Position numbers and translations under genes: made by a program | Notes under the pieces: model-generated | The model's input: only the letters and a program-made list of their open reading frames with translations | Told to the model about the DNA's origin: nothing | Databases searched by the model: none | In this document: positions 26,771 through 36,393 of the stretch, one piece after another | How the letters are laid out: each line of letters starts with the position of its first letter | Position numbering within the stretch: position 1 is the stretch's first letter | Source: Falsibacillus pallidus | Lineage (GTDB): Bacteria > Bacillota > Bacilli > Bacillales > DSM-25281 | Direction of reading: 5' to 3' | DNA: 64,000 nt | NCBI RefSeq assembly: GCF_003350505.1 | Contig: NZ_QQAY01000002.1 | Span: 1 to 64,000 of the forward strand

Positions 26771-28144
26771 ATGGAGAAAAAAAGAAAAAATGGGACAAAA
26801 CTTTTATGGATTGTTGGTTTAGTGGCAGCCATTTTCGTTATTAATGCTTTTATCGGAGAGGATGCACCAAAAGGGAATGTTTCACATGCAGAAAACACAA
26901 AAGAGTGGAAAGAACTGCTCTACAAAAATGCACCAGGGTTGAAGAAGGCTGAGGCAGAGGGTTCCGTAAAAGAAATAAAAAAAGATATTCAAATCCCAAA
27001 TTCTGAAAAACAAATACATATGGAACAAATGTGGCTGAACGGAAAGGAATTATATGCTCTTTATAGTATTGATGCAGATGAAAAGACTGGAATGCTGAAA
27101 AATCCGGGAAACAAACTGCCATATATTGTGTCAGTCGATTTTATGCATAGCACTCTACCCACTGAACCGAAAGATACAGCAAACAAACCGCCGAAAGGGG
27201 TTTTTTACGATCATCAGATGCATTATGTCCTAAAAATGAATTCTTTTGATGACTTTGGTGAAATTCCTGAGGTTCATTTAGATGGAGAATATCCAATGAG
27301 GATTCTCTTTAAAATGAATGGGGATATAGTCGTGATGGATGATGTTCAATTTCCCATTAAGTTTGATTACAAAGAACCGATCCTACATACTTGGAATATC
27401 AATAAAACAATCCAAGCAGGAGAGAGAAAGATAACGATAGAAAAAATAGAAGTATTCGAGAAAATGTCTTTCCTTTACCTTAAGTATGACTCGGCTTATA
27501 AAGAGGAGAGTCTTGATGGCGTCGATCTTGTAATCCATTCAGATCAAAAGGAGCAAAGACTTTTAAGGTACCAAATGGGACTGAATGGGGAAGAAAAAGT
27601 ATATAAACTGGGGTTTGAATCGTTTAATAAGACTCCTAAATCCATTGGTTTCTATCTAAACGGAATCAGTTGGTTTGGAAATGAGGAAGTTCAATTTGAT
27701 TTGAATGATGTTCAAAAGATGATGGAAGGACATGAAGAAGGTCGGATCCTTCATTCGAAGGTCTACGAAAAAAATAATGCTAAAATTTTCTTAGAGAATA
27801 TGACCTTAAATAACCAAGGGTTTAATATCTTTATCGGCTTAGACCCAGGGAGAACATCTGACAAGAATGAACCGTATCTTGATGATCAAATACTGACACC
27901 GGGCTACGGAGGAACAGATGGAAAATATAGGATTCCTCTGCAGGTTACGGTCCAGAACGAAAAAGGAGAATATGCACAAGTTTCAAATGTCTTCCGCTCA
28001 GACGGGTCAACGGCTAACGGGGTTACTGTGCCGTTTTATTTCTACGAGCTTGCAAAAGATATGCATGTTAAAATCAACCATTTAAAATATAAAATTGATT
28101 TATCAGAAGATGTTACGGCAACAATTAAAGAAGAAAACAAATAA
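26771..28144 (+). CDS. Hypothetical membrane-anchored extracellular protein
   Basis: 457 residues. A basic N-terminus (M-E-K-K-R-K-N) and one signal-anchor helix (about 10-28) are followed by a large external region of alternating beta-strand-like segments. The layout recalls the external part of DUF4179/DUF5643-type proteins near ECF sigma factors, but no sigma gene is adjacent. Start ATG follows AGAGGG by 9 bases. The function is unknown. Confidence 0.65.
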   Translation: MEKKRKNGTKLLWIVGLVAAIFVINAFIGEDAPKGNVSHAENTKEWKELLYKNAPGLKKAEAEGSVKEIKKDIQIPNSEKQIHMEQMWLNGKELYALYSIDADEKTGMLKNPGNKLPYIVSVDFMHSTLPTEPKDTANKPPKGVFYDHQMHYVLKMNSFDDFGEIPEVHLDGEYPMRILFKMNGDIVVMDDVQFPIKFDYKEPILHTWNINKTIQAGERKITIEKIEVFEKMSFLYLKYDSAYKEESLDGVDLVIHSDQKEQRLLRYQMGLNGEEKVYKLGFESFNKTPKSIGFYLNGISWFGNEEVQFDLNDVQKMMEGHEEGRILHSKVYEKNNAKIFLENMTLNNQGFNIFIGLDPGRTSDKNEPYLDDQILTPGYGGTDGKYRIPLQVTVQNEKGEYAQVSNVFRSDGSTANGVTVPFYFYELAKDMHVKINHLKYKIDLSEDVTATIKEENK

Positions 28145-28234
28145 TATTATTTTATAATTCCGATGCGCATGGTTTGAATTAAGTTGGCCTTTCTACAATA
28201 ATATTGATAAAGACCAATTGACGGAGGTTCTACG

Positions 28235-29386
28235 ATGAATTTTCAACAAACCAAAACGGAAGATGAACGCATGGCATTAATGGAAGAATTAAGCAGGCGT
28301 TTCTTGGAACGATCTTATATGTATGATACAAACGATGAGTTCCCACATGAAAATATGTCCGATTTGAAAAATTCAGGCTACACCGCACTCACAGTCCCTA
28401 AAAAATATGGGGGAATGGAAATCACATTAACGGAAATGCTTCAACTGCAAGAAAAGATAGCAGAGGGTGATGGATCGACTGCTCTGGCGATTGGATGGCA
28501 CATGGGCATCATCAAAAATCTTGGTGAAAAAACAAGCTGGGAAGATGACATGCTCGAACTTGTTTTCCATCAAGCATTGAATGGTTCCCTGATCAATGCT
28601 GCGGCCACTGAACCGAGTACGGGCAGTCCGACTAGAGGCGGTAAGCCGGAGACCACGGCAGAAATGCATAGTGATGGATGGGTGCTGAATGGACGAAAAA
28701 CGTTTACCAGTCTCGCGCCTGCATTGGACTATATCATTGTCAGTGCTTCCATTGCCAATTCAGAAGAGGTCGGCAATTTCCTTGTTCCAAGGGCTTCTGA
28801 AGGAGTCAGCATTGAAGAGACATGGGACAGTATTGCGATGAAGGGAACAGGAAGCCATGACCTCGTCCTTCAAAACGTTCAGATCCCGCTCAAGTATCAT
28901 GTGGATAATCGCAATAAAGGAAAAAAAGGACCTGAAGGCTGGCTGCTTCACATTCCTGCATGTTATCTCGGTATTGCTCAGGCAGCTGAAAACTATGCCA
29001 TTTCATTTGCCAAGGAATATTCGCCAAACAGTATTGAAGGAACCATTTCCGATTTGCCTAATGTTCAGCAGAAAATCGGTGAAATGGAGCTTAAATTGAT
29101 GAATGCTAGGACATATCTGTATGCAGCTGCGAAGAAGTGGGACGAATCAGGAGAATCCGACCGAAGTGAGATGCTTCCTGTACTGGGAGCTGCAAAACAT
29201 ATCGTCACAAATGCTGCTATGGAAATTGTAGATTTAGCCATGAGAGTCGTTGGTGCCAGAAGCCTCTCTGCTAAAAATCCCCTTCAAAGGTACTACCGGG
29301 ATGTCAGGGCAGGACTTCATAATCCACCGATGGATGATATGACCATTCAATTGTTGGCAAATACCGCACTTAACAGAAATAAATGA
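28235..29386 (+). CDS. Acyl-CoA dehydrogenase family flavoprotein
   Basis: 383 residues with the three-part family fold: N-terminal helices, the FAD/substrate beta-domain with A-A-T-E-P-S-T-G-S-P and W-V-L-N-G-R-K-T-F-T (about 130-155), and C-terminal helices ending R-Y-Y-R-D-V-R-A-G. Such enzymes oxidise acyl-CoA at the alpha-beta bond with FAD. No ETF, thiolase or fad operon is near, and some relatives act on other substrates, so the specific reaction is open. Confidence 0.85.
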   Translation: MNFQQTKTEDERMALMEELSRRFLERSYMYDTNDEFPHENMSDLKNSGYTALTVPKKYGGMEITLTEMLQLQEKIAEGDGSTALAIGWHMGIIKNLGEKTSWEDDMLELVFHQALNGSLINAAATEPSTGSPTRGGKPETTAEMHSDGWVLNGRKTFTSLAPALDYIIVSASIANSEEVGNFLVPRASEGVSIEETWDSIAMKGTGSHDLVLQNVQIPLKYHVDNRNKGKKGPEGWLLHIPACYLGIAQAAENYAISFAKEYSPNSIEGTISDLPNVQQKIGEMELKLMNARTYLYAAAKKWDESGESDRSEMLPVLGAAKHIVTNAAMEIVDLAMRVVGARSLSAKNPLQRYYRDVRAGLHNPPMDDMTIQLLANTALNRNK

Positions 29387-29476
29387 GTGAATTTATTTTT
29401 TATGGCTAACTTTGTAATCATTTCATTTTGATTACGTCATATATACAAAGTGTGTATGATAAAGGAGCTGTAAAAA

Positions 29477-30790
29477 ATGAATAGAATTATAAAATGGTCG
29501 ATTTTTATGGCGGCAGCTGTATTGATGGCAACACTCATCACAGGCTGCAGTTTTTGGCCAGGAGAAGAAGCTTCCTCAAGTGACAATGGGAAGGTTCAGG
29601 AAAACCATGATAATAGCCATGTTGAAGATAAACAATCGTCAACTGATGATACGAGTGGACAAAATTCGGGTGACTCACAAAGCCGGCAGGATGAAAAGAA
29701 TACGAATGGAGAATCTGATTCTAAATCTGGTTCAGATACCGATACACTTCCTCCACCGGCTGATACACAATCAAATAATGACAATGTACAAATTGAAGAA
29801 GTTACGGCTTTGCGCATGATTGACACATCTTCTGGATGGATCGGAGGTAAAGGTTATATAGCCCGGTCCGATGATAACGGGGCAAATTGGCAGATTCAAT
29901 ACCAAGGGGAACAAACCGTCGAACAGATTTTTGCATTGAACGGCAAACACGTTTGGGCGGTTTTTTCGAGTGATGGAGATACGCCAGACAGGAAGAGATT
30001 ATTAAAATCAACTGATGGAGGGAAGCATTGGCAGCCTGTTGGCAGGATGCCTGCTGATGGATTCCTCCATTTCACTTCCGTAAATGATGCATTTGTATCC
30101 AATTACCGTTCAACTGATGGCGGGAAGACTTGGAGCAAGTTGAAAATGCCTAAAAATGCTGTAGGTGAAACATACTTCCATGATCAGAAAAATGGCTGGG
30201 CAGTTGTCCAGGAAGATAAGAAAATCTTAATTAAGAAAACGACTGATAGCGGAACAACCTGGAAGGGAACATACTCAGGACCATACGAAGATGAACTTCA
30301 ATCGAGCATCATTCGATCAATGGGGGAAAACGATGCATGGGTGGAATTGATTGGCGGCACTGGTATGACACAGACTTCTTATAGTCTCTTTCATACAACA
30401 GATTCCGGAAAGAACTGGCGTAAGGTACTTGCTAATTCGACTGCTGGAGGCGGGCCAGCCCCAGGTGTGGAAGAACCGCATAATGAAATACCTAAGAATA
30501 CCGGTTCAAAACCTGGACCACTATATGTTGTGAATAAGGATATCGCATTCCAGGGAGGCAATTGTCCGGCGTGTGAAGTGCCAAATACTGTAGGCTGGAC
30601 CAAGGATGGAGGCAAGACCTGGATAAACGGGAAGACACAACTCCAAGGATATGGAGAAAGCCTGCTTGCTATGGCGGATGGGGATCATGGGTGGTGGATC
30701 ATAAATGATAATGAGAATGGTCCTGTACTTTATGCAACCTCAAATGGCGGAATGAATTGGAGTAAAATGAGAGTCTTTTCTAAAAAATAG
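29477..30790 (+). CDS. Lipoprotein with Asp-box (BNR) beta-propeller
   Basis: 437 residues. Signal peptide with lipobox L-I-T-G-C, lipidated Cys at 24. A long low-complexity Ser/Asp/Asn/Gln linker (about 30-105) precedes a propeller with seven Asp-box-like repeats (S-x-D-x-G-x-x-W), such as S-T-D-G-G-K-H-W and T-T-D-S-G-K-N-W. The pattern is that of YCF48/BNR-like proteins. No catalytic sialidase residues are evident, so a binding or scaffold role on the cell surface is likelier. Confidence 0.82.
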   Translation: MNRIIKWSIFMAAAVLMATLITGCSFWPGEEASSSDNGKVQENHDNSHVEDKQSSTDDTSGQNSGDSQSRQDEKNTNGESDSKSGSDTDTLPPPADTQSNNDNVQIEEVTALRMIDTSSGWIGGKGYIARSDDNGANWQIQYQGEQTVEQIFALNGKHVWAVFSSDGDTPDRKRLLKSTDGGKHWQPVGRMPADGFLHFTSVNDAFVSNYRSTDGGKTWSKLKMPKNAVGETYFHDQKNGWAVVQEDKKILIKKTTDSGTTWKGTYSGPYEDELQSSIIRSMGENDAWVELIGGTGMTQTSYSLFHTTDSGKNWRKVLANSTAGGGPAPGVEEPHNEIPKNTGSKPGPLYVVNKDIAFQGGNCPACEVPNTVGWTKDGGKTWINGKTQLQGYGESLLAMADGDHGWWIINDNENGPVLYATSNGGMNWSKMRVFSKK

Positions 30791-30804
30791 AAATTGTACA
30801 GTTG

Positions 30805-30841
30805 ACCGGTCTTCCTTTCATTTAAGGAGACCGGTTTTTAC
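30805..30841 (+). terminator. Intrinsic terminator after the BNR lipoprotein
   Basis: Stem ACCGGTCTTCCTT/AAGGAGACCGGT followed by TTTTTA. Confidence 0.85.
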
Positions 30842-30962
30842 ATACGAAAAAGGTGATTTTTTAAAAATATTGGTACAATTTTCATTTTTTACGTTTTGAT
30901 AGCAATTCCATCGGGTATTTTTTACTAAACGCACAAGAAGAGAATAATAGGAGGTTTGAAAG

Positions 30963-31199
30963 ATGAATTTCATTACAAAAGGTAAAGAAGTGATTTTGTT
31001 CGATAAGCTGGGGACAAGAGAGGATCTTCATATAGTGAAATGCCGTGATTGTGGAAGCGAGTTCCGTACATCGTTCAATTCAGTTGAAATCAATTGCAGC
31101 AGCTGCCATCATAAAGAAAAATATAATAATTTCGCAAATGGTTTTGAAGTCATTGGATTAGTGGAGAATTCATACCGTGTGGCAGAAGTAAGCGCTTAA
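30963..31199 (+). CDS. Small zinc-ribbon protein
   Basis: 78 residues with two Cys pairs, C-R-D-C (about 27-30) and C-S-S-C (about 45-48), spaced as a zinc ribbon. There is no further domain. It could bind nucleic acid or protein; the family is not recognised. A strong ribosome site (AGGAGG) and its own terminator make it a clear single-gene unit. Confidence 0.7.
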   Translation: MNFITKGKEVILFDKLGTREDLHIVKCRDCGSEFRTSFNSVEINCSSCHHKEKYNNFANGFEVIGLVENSYRVAEVSA

Positions 31200-31270
31200 G
31201 GCAAGTGGATTCAGATTTTCGAAAAATAGGAAAATATTTTTAATAACAATTGCAATCATTAATCTTCCTA

Positions 31271-31300
31271 ACCCAGCCCTGATTAGGGCTTTTTTTTTGT
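31271..31300 (+). terminator. Intrinsic terminator after the zinc-ribbon gene
   Basis: Stem AGCCCT/AGGGCT followed by nine T. Confidence 0.8.
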
Positions 31301-31403
31301 CTAAAAATAGACATTTAGTAAAAGTTAAAAACTTTTCTAAGTCTTAAGACTCATAAAAAGTTAAATCCCTGGGGCATGGTTGCATATACTCTCTGAGGAT
31401 ATA

Positions 31404-31502
31404 ATGAATCAGGTGAAGAAAAATATGGAAAAAATACAAAGAACATCTTATTATGATAAAGTTGATGTTTTTAATCAAATGGGGATTGGGGTTTTAAGAT
31501 GA
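31404..31502 (+). CDS. Possible 32-codon leader overlapping swrC
   Basis: A short frame from ATG at 31404 ends in TGA that overlaps the pump gene's start as ATGA. A GAGGA lies 4-5 bases before its ATG. The overlap suggests coupling, but the TATAAT at 31400-31405 could instead be the promoter's -10, in which case the frame would not be transcribed. The residues (basic and Gln/Asn-rich) match nothing known. Confidence 0.3.
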   Translation: MNQVKKNMEKIQRTSYYDKVDVFNQMGIGVLR

Positions 31503-34500
31503 TCAAGTCAGTTATTCAATTTAGTATGAAAAACACAGTAGCATTATTGTTGATGGTATTTTTGGTTGTGGGAGGAGGCATCTATTCTCTTCAGCAAATC
31601 AATATTGAAAAATATCCAAATGTAGATATCCCTTATCTAACAGTGGTGATTCCATATCCAGGTGCTTCACCTGAGCAATCAACCAGGGATATAGGAGAAC
31701 CACTGGAAAGAGAATTAATGAATATTGATGGTGTAAAGAATGTGTACACTGATGGAGGAGCGAATGCAGTCTACGAAACATTGGAGTTCAATTTAGATGT
31801 AAAAATGAAAGATGCTGAACAACTTGTCCGCTCAGCAATTGATAAAGTAAAGCTGCCTGATACTGCCGGGAACCCAGAATTGATCAAACAGGGGCCAGAT
31901 GCAGACCCTGCAGTATATACACTTGGAATATATTCAAAAGGCGATAATGAGAAATTGCAAAGTTATGTGAAAGATAAAGTTGTACCTAAACTGGAATCGA
32001 TTGAGGGATTCAGTAAAGTAGATGTTGGCGGGATAGAAGATAAAAATGTCTTTATTCGGCTGATTCCTGAGAAATTAACCAAATACGGATTGACACTTGA
32101 GGATGTTAAAAGGACGATTGAAGCTAACAATTTTACAGTTCCTACAGGAGATATCAAAAGTGAAAATGAGGTTCTTCCGGTTCGAGTCAGCAAAGAACTT
32201 ACATCTCTGGAGGAAATCAAAAATATCAAACTGTTCCTAAAACCTTCTCAGCCTGGACAATTACCGGTCATTGACTTGAACAAAGTGGCTGAAGTATCTT
32301 ACGAAAGCCAAAACGTGACTGATTTCACAAGAATCAATGGAAAAGAAGGAGTTCGATTTGCCGTTTCAGTGGAAGGCGGGGCAAATGTTGTTGGTATCGT
32401 AGATGAAATAAAAAAGAAAATGAAGAATGTTGAACTTCCTGAAGGCTATAAGCTGGTTACTTTGAGGGATCAATCCGTAGAAATTAAGGAATCAGTTTAT
32501 ACCATGTTAAGGGAAGCCCTTCTTGGAGCAGGCATGGCCGTTCTTGTAACACTACTGTTCCTGCGCAACATCCGTTCAACATTGATTGCCATCATTTCAA
32601 TCCCTTTATCCATTTTGGCTTCATTCACGGTGTTGAATATGCTGGGATATACATTGAATATCATGACATTGGCAGGGATTGCCGTTGCGGTCGGAAGGGT
32701 AGTAGATGACTCGATAGTGGTCATTGAAAATGTTTTCAGAAGGGTCAGGGCTTCCAAAGAACCTTCCGCAAAGTTAGTTGAACAATCTACAAGGGAAGTG
32801 GCTGCAGCCATCACTTCTTCAACAATAACAACTGTTGCTGTTTTTCTTCCGATGGCTTTTGTTCCAGGAATCGTCGGGAATTTCTTTGCACCACTTGCCT
32901 GGACTATAGTCATTTCATTGGTGTTTTCATTAATCGTGGCGATAACGATTGTCCCGCTGCTGTCCAGAATATTTTTATTGAAGGTGAAACCTAAAGAGCA
33001 TAAAGAAACTGGGATACAGCGTATTTACCGCAAAAGTATTGGCTGGTCCCTTCGCCACCGTTTAATCACCATGGCTGCAGCCTTGATCCTGTTGATTGCC
33101 ACTGCAGCAATCATCGGACCTAAATTGGGAACAACATTTTTACCACAGGAAGAATCACGTGATTTTGACGTAAATATTACAATGGATAAAGGCACAGATC
33201 CTAACCTTACAAGTGATGCAGCCAACAAGGTTGAAGAGATTTTATTGGATACTGAAGGAATTGGTCTAGTAAGCACGAGTGTCAATGGACAATATGAAAG
33301 AGCTTCAATTACTTTTCATGTGAAAGATAGCATCACTGATGTGGATGCTCTGGTAAAAAGTTTGCGGAATTCCTTTAAATCCATTAAGGAACCACAGGAG
33401 ATTTCAGTGACAGCTTTAGGCGGTCTGGCTGGTGGAGCAGAATCGCAATATGTCATGGTTGTTAAGGGATCTGACTTTGAAGAAATAAAATCAGCAAGCA
33501 CCAAGATGGTTCAAGCAATAAAAGAAATCCCAGGAATGGCTGATGTTCATTCCTCATTAGAAGGGGATAAACCCGAGATCAGCCTTGAAATGGACGACAA
33601 AAAACTTGCAGAACATGGTTTGATGGCCGGCATGGTAGGAAAGAACCTTCGCGATATGTTGAATGGTGATGTCGTGACTTCAATTGAGATGGATAATGAG
33701 AAAACGGATGTCACCTTGGGGTTGAAAATGGGAGCCATATCCTCATTGGAAAAACTCGGTGAGCAAAAAATCCTGAATGTCATGGGAGAGCCAGTTGCAT
33801 TGAAAGAAATCGGCACCTTAAAAAAGGTGAAGAATCGTGATGTGATCACCCATCTGAATGGAAACGAATATGTCATGGTTTATGGACAGATTACGGATGC
33901 AAAGACTGGTGAGGTCACAAAGAACGCCGATAAAGCGATAGAAGATTTAGCACTTCCAAAAAGCGTCACCTATTATAAGGAAGGTGCATCCGCTGCGATG
34001 GATGAGGGATTCAAGAATATGGGCATAGCCATAGGAGTCAGTGTATTGCTTGTATATATGACTCTTGTAATTGCATTTGGTGAAGGAAAAGGACCATTTG
34101 TCATCCTATTTGCCATTCCGTTCTCTCTCATTGGTGCTTTACTTGGTTTATTCATTGTAGGTGAACCAATAGGAATGCCTGCTATGATTGGACTTCTTAT
34201 GTTGAATGGAATTGTTGTGACCAATGCCATCGTATTAGTGGATAAGGTGAAGCAAAATGAAAAACGCGGTATGCCGAAGCATGCAGCGCTATTGGATGCC
34301 GGGGTCATTAGACTTCGCCCGATCTTGATGACTGCTATCGCCACCATTGGAGCACTTATTCCGATGGCCGTTTCTGCACACGCAGGCATCGTTTCCTCGT
34401 CACTCGCAGTAGTGGTCATAGGAGGGCTTACTACATCCACATTATTGACACTTTTCATTGTTCCGGTATTATACAGCCTTTTCCATCCGGTGAAAAAGTT

Positions 34501-34540
34501 AAAAAAACAGAAGAAAGATCTTCAATCACAAGCTGGATGA
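31499..34540 (+). CDS. swrC: RND-family efflux transporter (SwrC/AcrB-like)
   Basis: 1013 residues: 12 membrane helices in the RND pattern (one, then six near 330-530, then five at the end) and two large extracytoplasmic loops. The helix 4 Asp pair needed for proton relay is present in G-R-V-V-D-D-S-I-V-V-I-E-N. It begins M-I-K-S-V-I-Q-F-S, like B. subtilis SwrC, which exports surfactin and other lipophilic compounds. No membrane-fusion or outer-membrane partner is nearby, as normal for a Gram-positive. The symbol is by resemblance. Confidence 0.85.
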   Translation: MIKSVIQFSMKNTVALLLMVFLVVGGGIYSLQQINIEKYPNVDIPYLTVVIPYPGASPEQSTRDIGEPLERELMNIDGVKNVYTDGGANAVYETLEFNLDVKMKDAEQLVRSAIDKVKLPDTAGNPELIKQGPDADPAVYTLGIYSKGDNEKLQSYVKDKVVPKLESIEGFSKVDVGGIEDKNVFIRLIPEKLTKYGLTLEDVKRTIEANNFTVPTGDIKSENEVLPVRVSKELTSLEEIKNIKLFLKPSQPGQLPVIDLNKVAEVSYESQNVTDFTRINGKEGVRFAVSVEGGANVVGIVDEIKKKMKNVELPEGYKLVTLRDQSVEIKESVYTMLREALLGAGMAVLVTLLFLRNIRSTLIAIISIPLSILASFTVLNMLGYTLNIMTLAGIAVAVGRVVDDSIVVIENVFRRVRASKEPSAKLVEQSTREVAAAITSSTITTVAVFLPMAFVPGIVGNFFAPLAWTIVISLVFSLIVAITIVPLLSRIFLLKVKPKEHKETGIQRIYRKSIGWSLRHRLITMAAALILLIATAAIIGPKLGTTFLPQEESRDFDVNITMDKGTDPNLTSDAANKVEEILLDTEGIGLVSTSVNGQYERASITFHVKDSITDVDALVKSLRNSFKSIKEPQEISVTALGGLAGGAESQYVMVVKGSDFEEIKSASTKMVQAIKEIPGMADVHSSLEGDKPEISLEMDDKKLAEHGLMAGMVGKNLRDMLNGDVVTSIEMDNEKTDVTLGLKMGAISSLEKLGEQKILNVMGEPVALKEIGTLKKVKNRDVITHLNGNEYVMVYGQITDAKTGEVTKNADKAIEDLALPKSVTYYKEGASAAMDEGFKNMGIAIGVSVLLVYMTLVIAFGEGKGPFVILFAIPFSLIGALLGLFIVGEPIGMPAMIGLLMLNGIVVTNAIVLVDKVKQNEKRGMPKHAALLDAGVIRLRPILMTAIATIGALIPMAVSAHAGIVSSSLAVVVIGGLTTSTLLTLFIVPVLYSLFHPVKKLKKQKKDLQSQAG

Positions 34541-34549
34541 GCATAAACG

Positions 34550-34587
34550 CAAGACCCGTTCCCTTAATTTGGGTGACGGGTCTTGTA
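34550..34587 (+). terminator. Terminator-like hairpin after swrC
   Basis: Stem AAGACCCGT/ACGGGTCTT with an internal CCC/GGG pair. Only a weak T run follows, so efficiency is uncertain. Confidence 0.6.
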
Positions 34588-34935
34588 CGTTATTGGCATT
34601 ATGTATGGCGAATGGTCTTTATAGGGCCAATTGCCGGAAATGCAGGGCTACCTCCAAAAGACTAGCTGTCCAATCTGTATGAGAGTCTGTCCATTAATTT
34701 TTTAATTCGCTGTGTTTTATTTTCAGGTCTATACTTTTGCGGTTCCACTTTGACCGGAATGATTTCGAGCGGTCGTTTTCTTATTGCTTTGTGTTTATTC
34801 ATTTGGTTGCAAAAACACATTCGGTTCCATCTCCTATCTACTATATTGAATCACAAAATATAATATGTAGATTCTGCTTTTTTGCATCCTCGCTTGTCCG
34901 GTGTTGCCTGCCTATTTATTCCCCTGTATACATGG
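34588..34935. other. Intergenic stretch without a supported gene
   Basis: About 350 bases between swrC and the converging 34962 gene. Open frames on the top strand here lack ribosome sites. The part at 34615-34690 is richer in G and C with short complementary segments, but no known riboswitch core was recognised. Confidence 0.5.
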
Positions 34936-34964
34936 AAAACAGCTCTTAAATAAGAGAGCTGTCA
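34936..34964 (-). terminator. Terminator of the small minus-strand gene
   Basis: Stem ACAGCTCT/AGAGCTGT at the stop codon. On the bottom strand it is followed by TTTTCC. Confidence 0.65.
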
Positions 34965-35201
34965 GGAGTGAAACCTTTTTCTTTTTTGGTATTCCTTTTC
35001 GAATCCAAGTTCAATATTTAAAAGCCATTCCATTTTTTCCAGAGTGCTTCGATCTACCGGCGGGTCATCTGTCGACCAATGAACGTTATACACAAAGTAA
35101 TATCCCTTGATTCTTTTAAACTGTACAGTTGAGTTAGGGTATTCATCAAAATAGCCCTTAATCTGATTTAATCGGGAATAGGAGCATCTTACAAGATTCA
35201 T
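34962..35201 (-). CDS. Hypothetical small cytoplasmic protein
   Basis: 79 residues, charged and rich in aromatic residues, with no membrane helix or signal. The second ATG (35201) is chosen because AAAGGAAG lies six bases before it and abuts the first ATG. A terminator follows. No family is recognised; a real gene is supported by its ribosome site and terminator. Confidence 0.6.
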   Translation of the reverse strand: MNLVRCSYSRLNQIKGYFDEYPNSTVQFKRIKGYYFVYNVHWSTDDPPVDRSTLEKMEWLLNIELGFEKEYQKRKRFHS

Positions 35202-35279
35202 AGACATCTTCCTTTAAAATGGTTTCTTTCTTATATTCCCGGTTAATGATACATGAAAACAGAAGATTGTTTTACTATT

Positions 35280-36233
35280 TCAAAGTAAAAATATTTTCCA
35301 ATACAGGTATGCCAGAATCACGGTAGTCCATGATACGATTGAAAACACTGTTACGATCATATTTTCGCTCCAGCCGTATTTCAATCCGTAGTGATAATGG
35401 ATTGGAGTCATCCTGAAGATTCTTTTCTTTGTTCTTTTGTAGACGACTACTTGAATGATGACCGACAGCTGTTCTGCCAAGTAGACGAAAAAGAGAAGGG
35501 GAATGAGTATTTCTACTTTTTCAATAACGGCTAAGAATGAGAGCGATCCCCCTAAAGCCAATGAACCTGTGTCGCCCATGAATGCCTTTGCGGGATAAAG
35601 GTTAAAAATGAGAAATCCTGCAATACAGGCAATCATGATGAGGCTGAACAGTTTGACTTCCGGCTTGTCCGAGATTAGGAAAAAGAAAAAATAGGTCGGA
35701 ATGGAAACCATCCCAAGCAGACCATCCATACCATCTGTAAAGTTGATAGCGTTGGCAGAACCGACGATGAAAAGGGTCATCACCGCAATATAGATCATTC
35801 CTGGAAGCTGGATGGAAATATGCTGAGTAATGTGAATGGTACTTTCCAAGTTCATTTCAAGTGCTAAAAAGAGCAGAAGGAAAATAGTGAATCCAAACTG
35901 GAACACAAGCTTTGATTTTCCAGAAATGCCGCCCGGGTCCTGTTTGGAGGCTTTCCAAAAATCATCTGCAAACCCTATCAAACTAAAAAGTATGAATACA
36001 GCTGCAAGGAAATACATCAAAATCGTATCATTGAAAAGCAAGGCAATCAGCACTCCAATGAGGAAGATGCTTCCAGTCATGAGGGGCGTCCCCTTCTTTA
36101 ATTGATGGTCAGATGGAAGTTCGCTTCGTATGGGCTGGGTGAGATTATATGTCTTAAGTGTTTTAATCAATACCGGTGACAGGGCAAGGACACAAAGGAA
36201 TGCCAGAATAGCTGGGGCCAAATGTTCTATCAA
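35280..36233 (-). CDS. MraY-family phospho-MurNAc-pentapeptide transferase paralogue
   Basis: 317 residues with about ten membrane helices. Catalytic signatures are N-F-T-D-G-M-D-G-L-L-G, a second F-M-G-D-T-G-S-L-A-L-G-G, and P-I-H-Y-H-Y-G-L-K-Y-G-W-S-E, which stands in place of the H-H-H-x-E-L-x-G-W of true MraY. It uses undecaprenyl phosphate and a UDP-sugar. As it lies outside the cell-wall cluster with an altered substrate loop, it is probably a second MraY or a related sugar-1-phosphate transferase. Start is TTG with GAGAGG. Confidence 0.8.
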   Translation of the reverse strand: MIEHLAPAILAFLCVLALSPVLIKTLKTYNLTQPIRSELPSDHQLKKGTPLMTGSIFLIGVLIALLFNDTILMYFLAAVFILFSLIGFADDFWKASKQDPGGISGKSKLVFQFGFTIFLLLFLALEMNLESTIHITQHISIQLPGMIYIAVMTLFIVGSANAINFTDGMDGLLGMVSIPTYFFFFLISDKPEVKLFSLIMIACIAGFLIFNLYPAKAFMGDTGSLALGGSLSFLAVIEKVEILIPLLFFVYLAEQLSVIIQVVVYKRTKKRIFRMTPIHYHYGLKYGWSENMIVTVFSIVSWTTVILAYLYWKIFLL

Positions 36234-36393
36234 TTAAAACATCCTCTCAATACGAATATCATTACAGTAATATTCGCTAAAAGGAAAAAACATCCTCCTA
36301 GTTTCTATCAGATAGTGGGTTTTGAAAATTTGCAGGCAGGGTATAATCCTATCAGCTGCCAAACGCAGAAAGTAGAAACAGGAGGAGATCAAC

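Noticed and set aside
33973-34458. 161-codon antisense frame inside the RND pump gene
   Set aside because: Shadow frame; composition is that of reversed membrane-protein codons.
34588-34720. Riboswitch-like GC-richer segment after swrC
   Set aside because: Compared with c-di-GMP-I and ydaO core sequences from memory; the conserved blocks are absent and no gene follows in a useful position.
34737-35110. Two top-strand frames of 69-70 codons
   Set aside because: No ribosome sites; they overlap the minus-strand gene with a good site and terminator.
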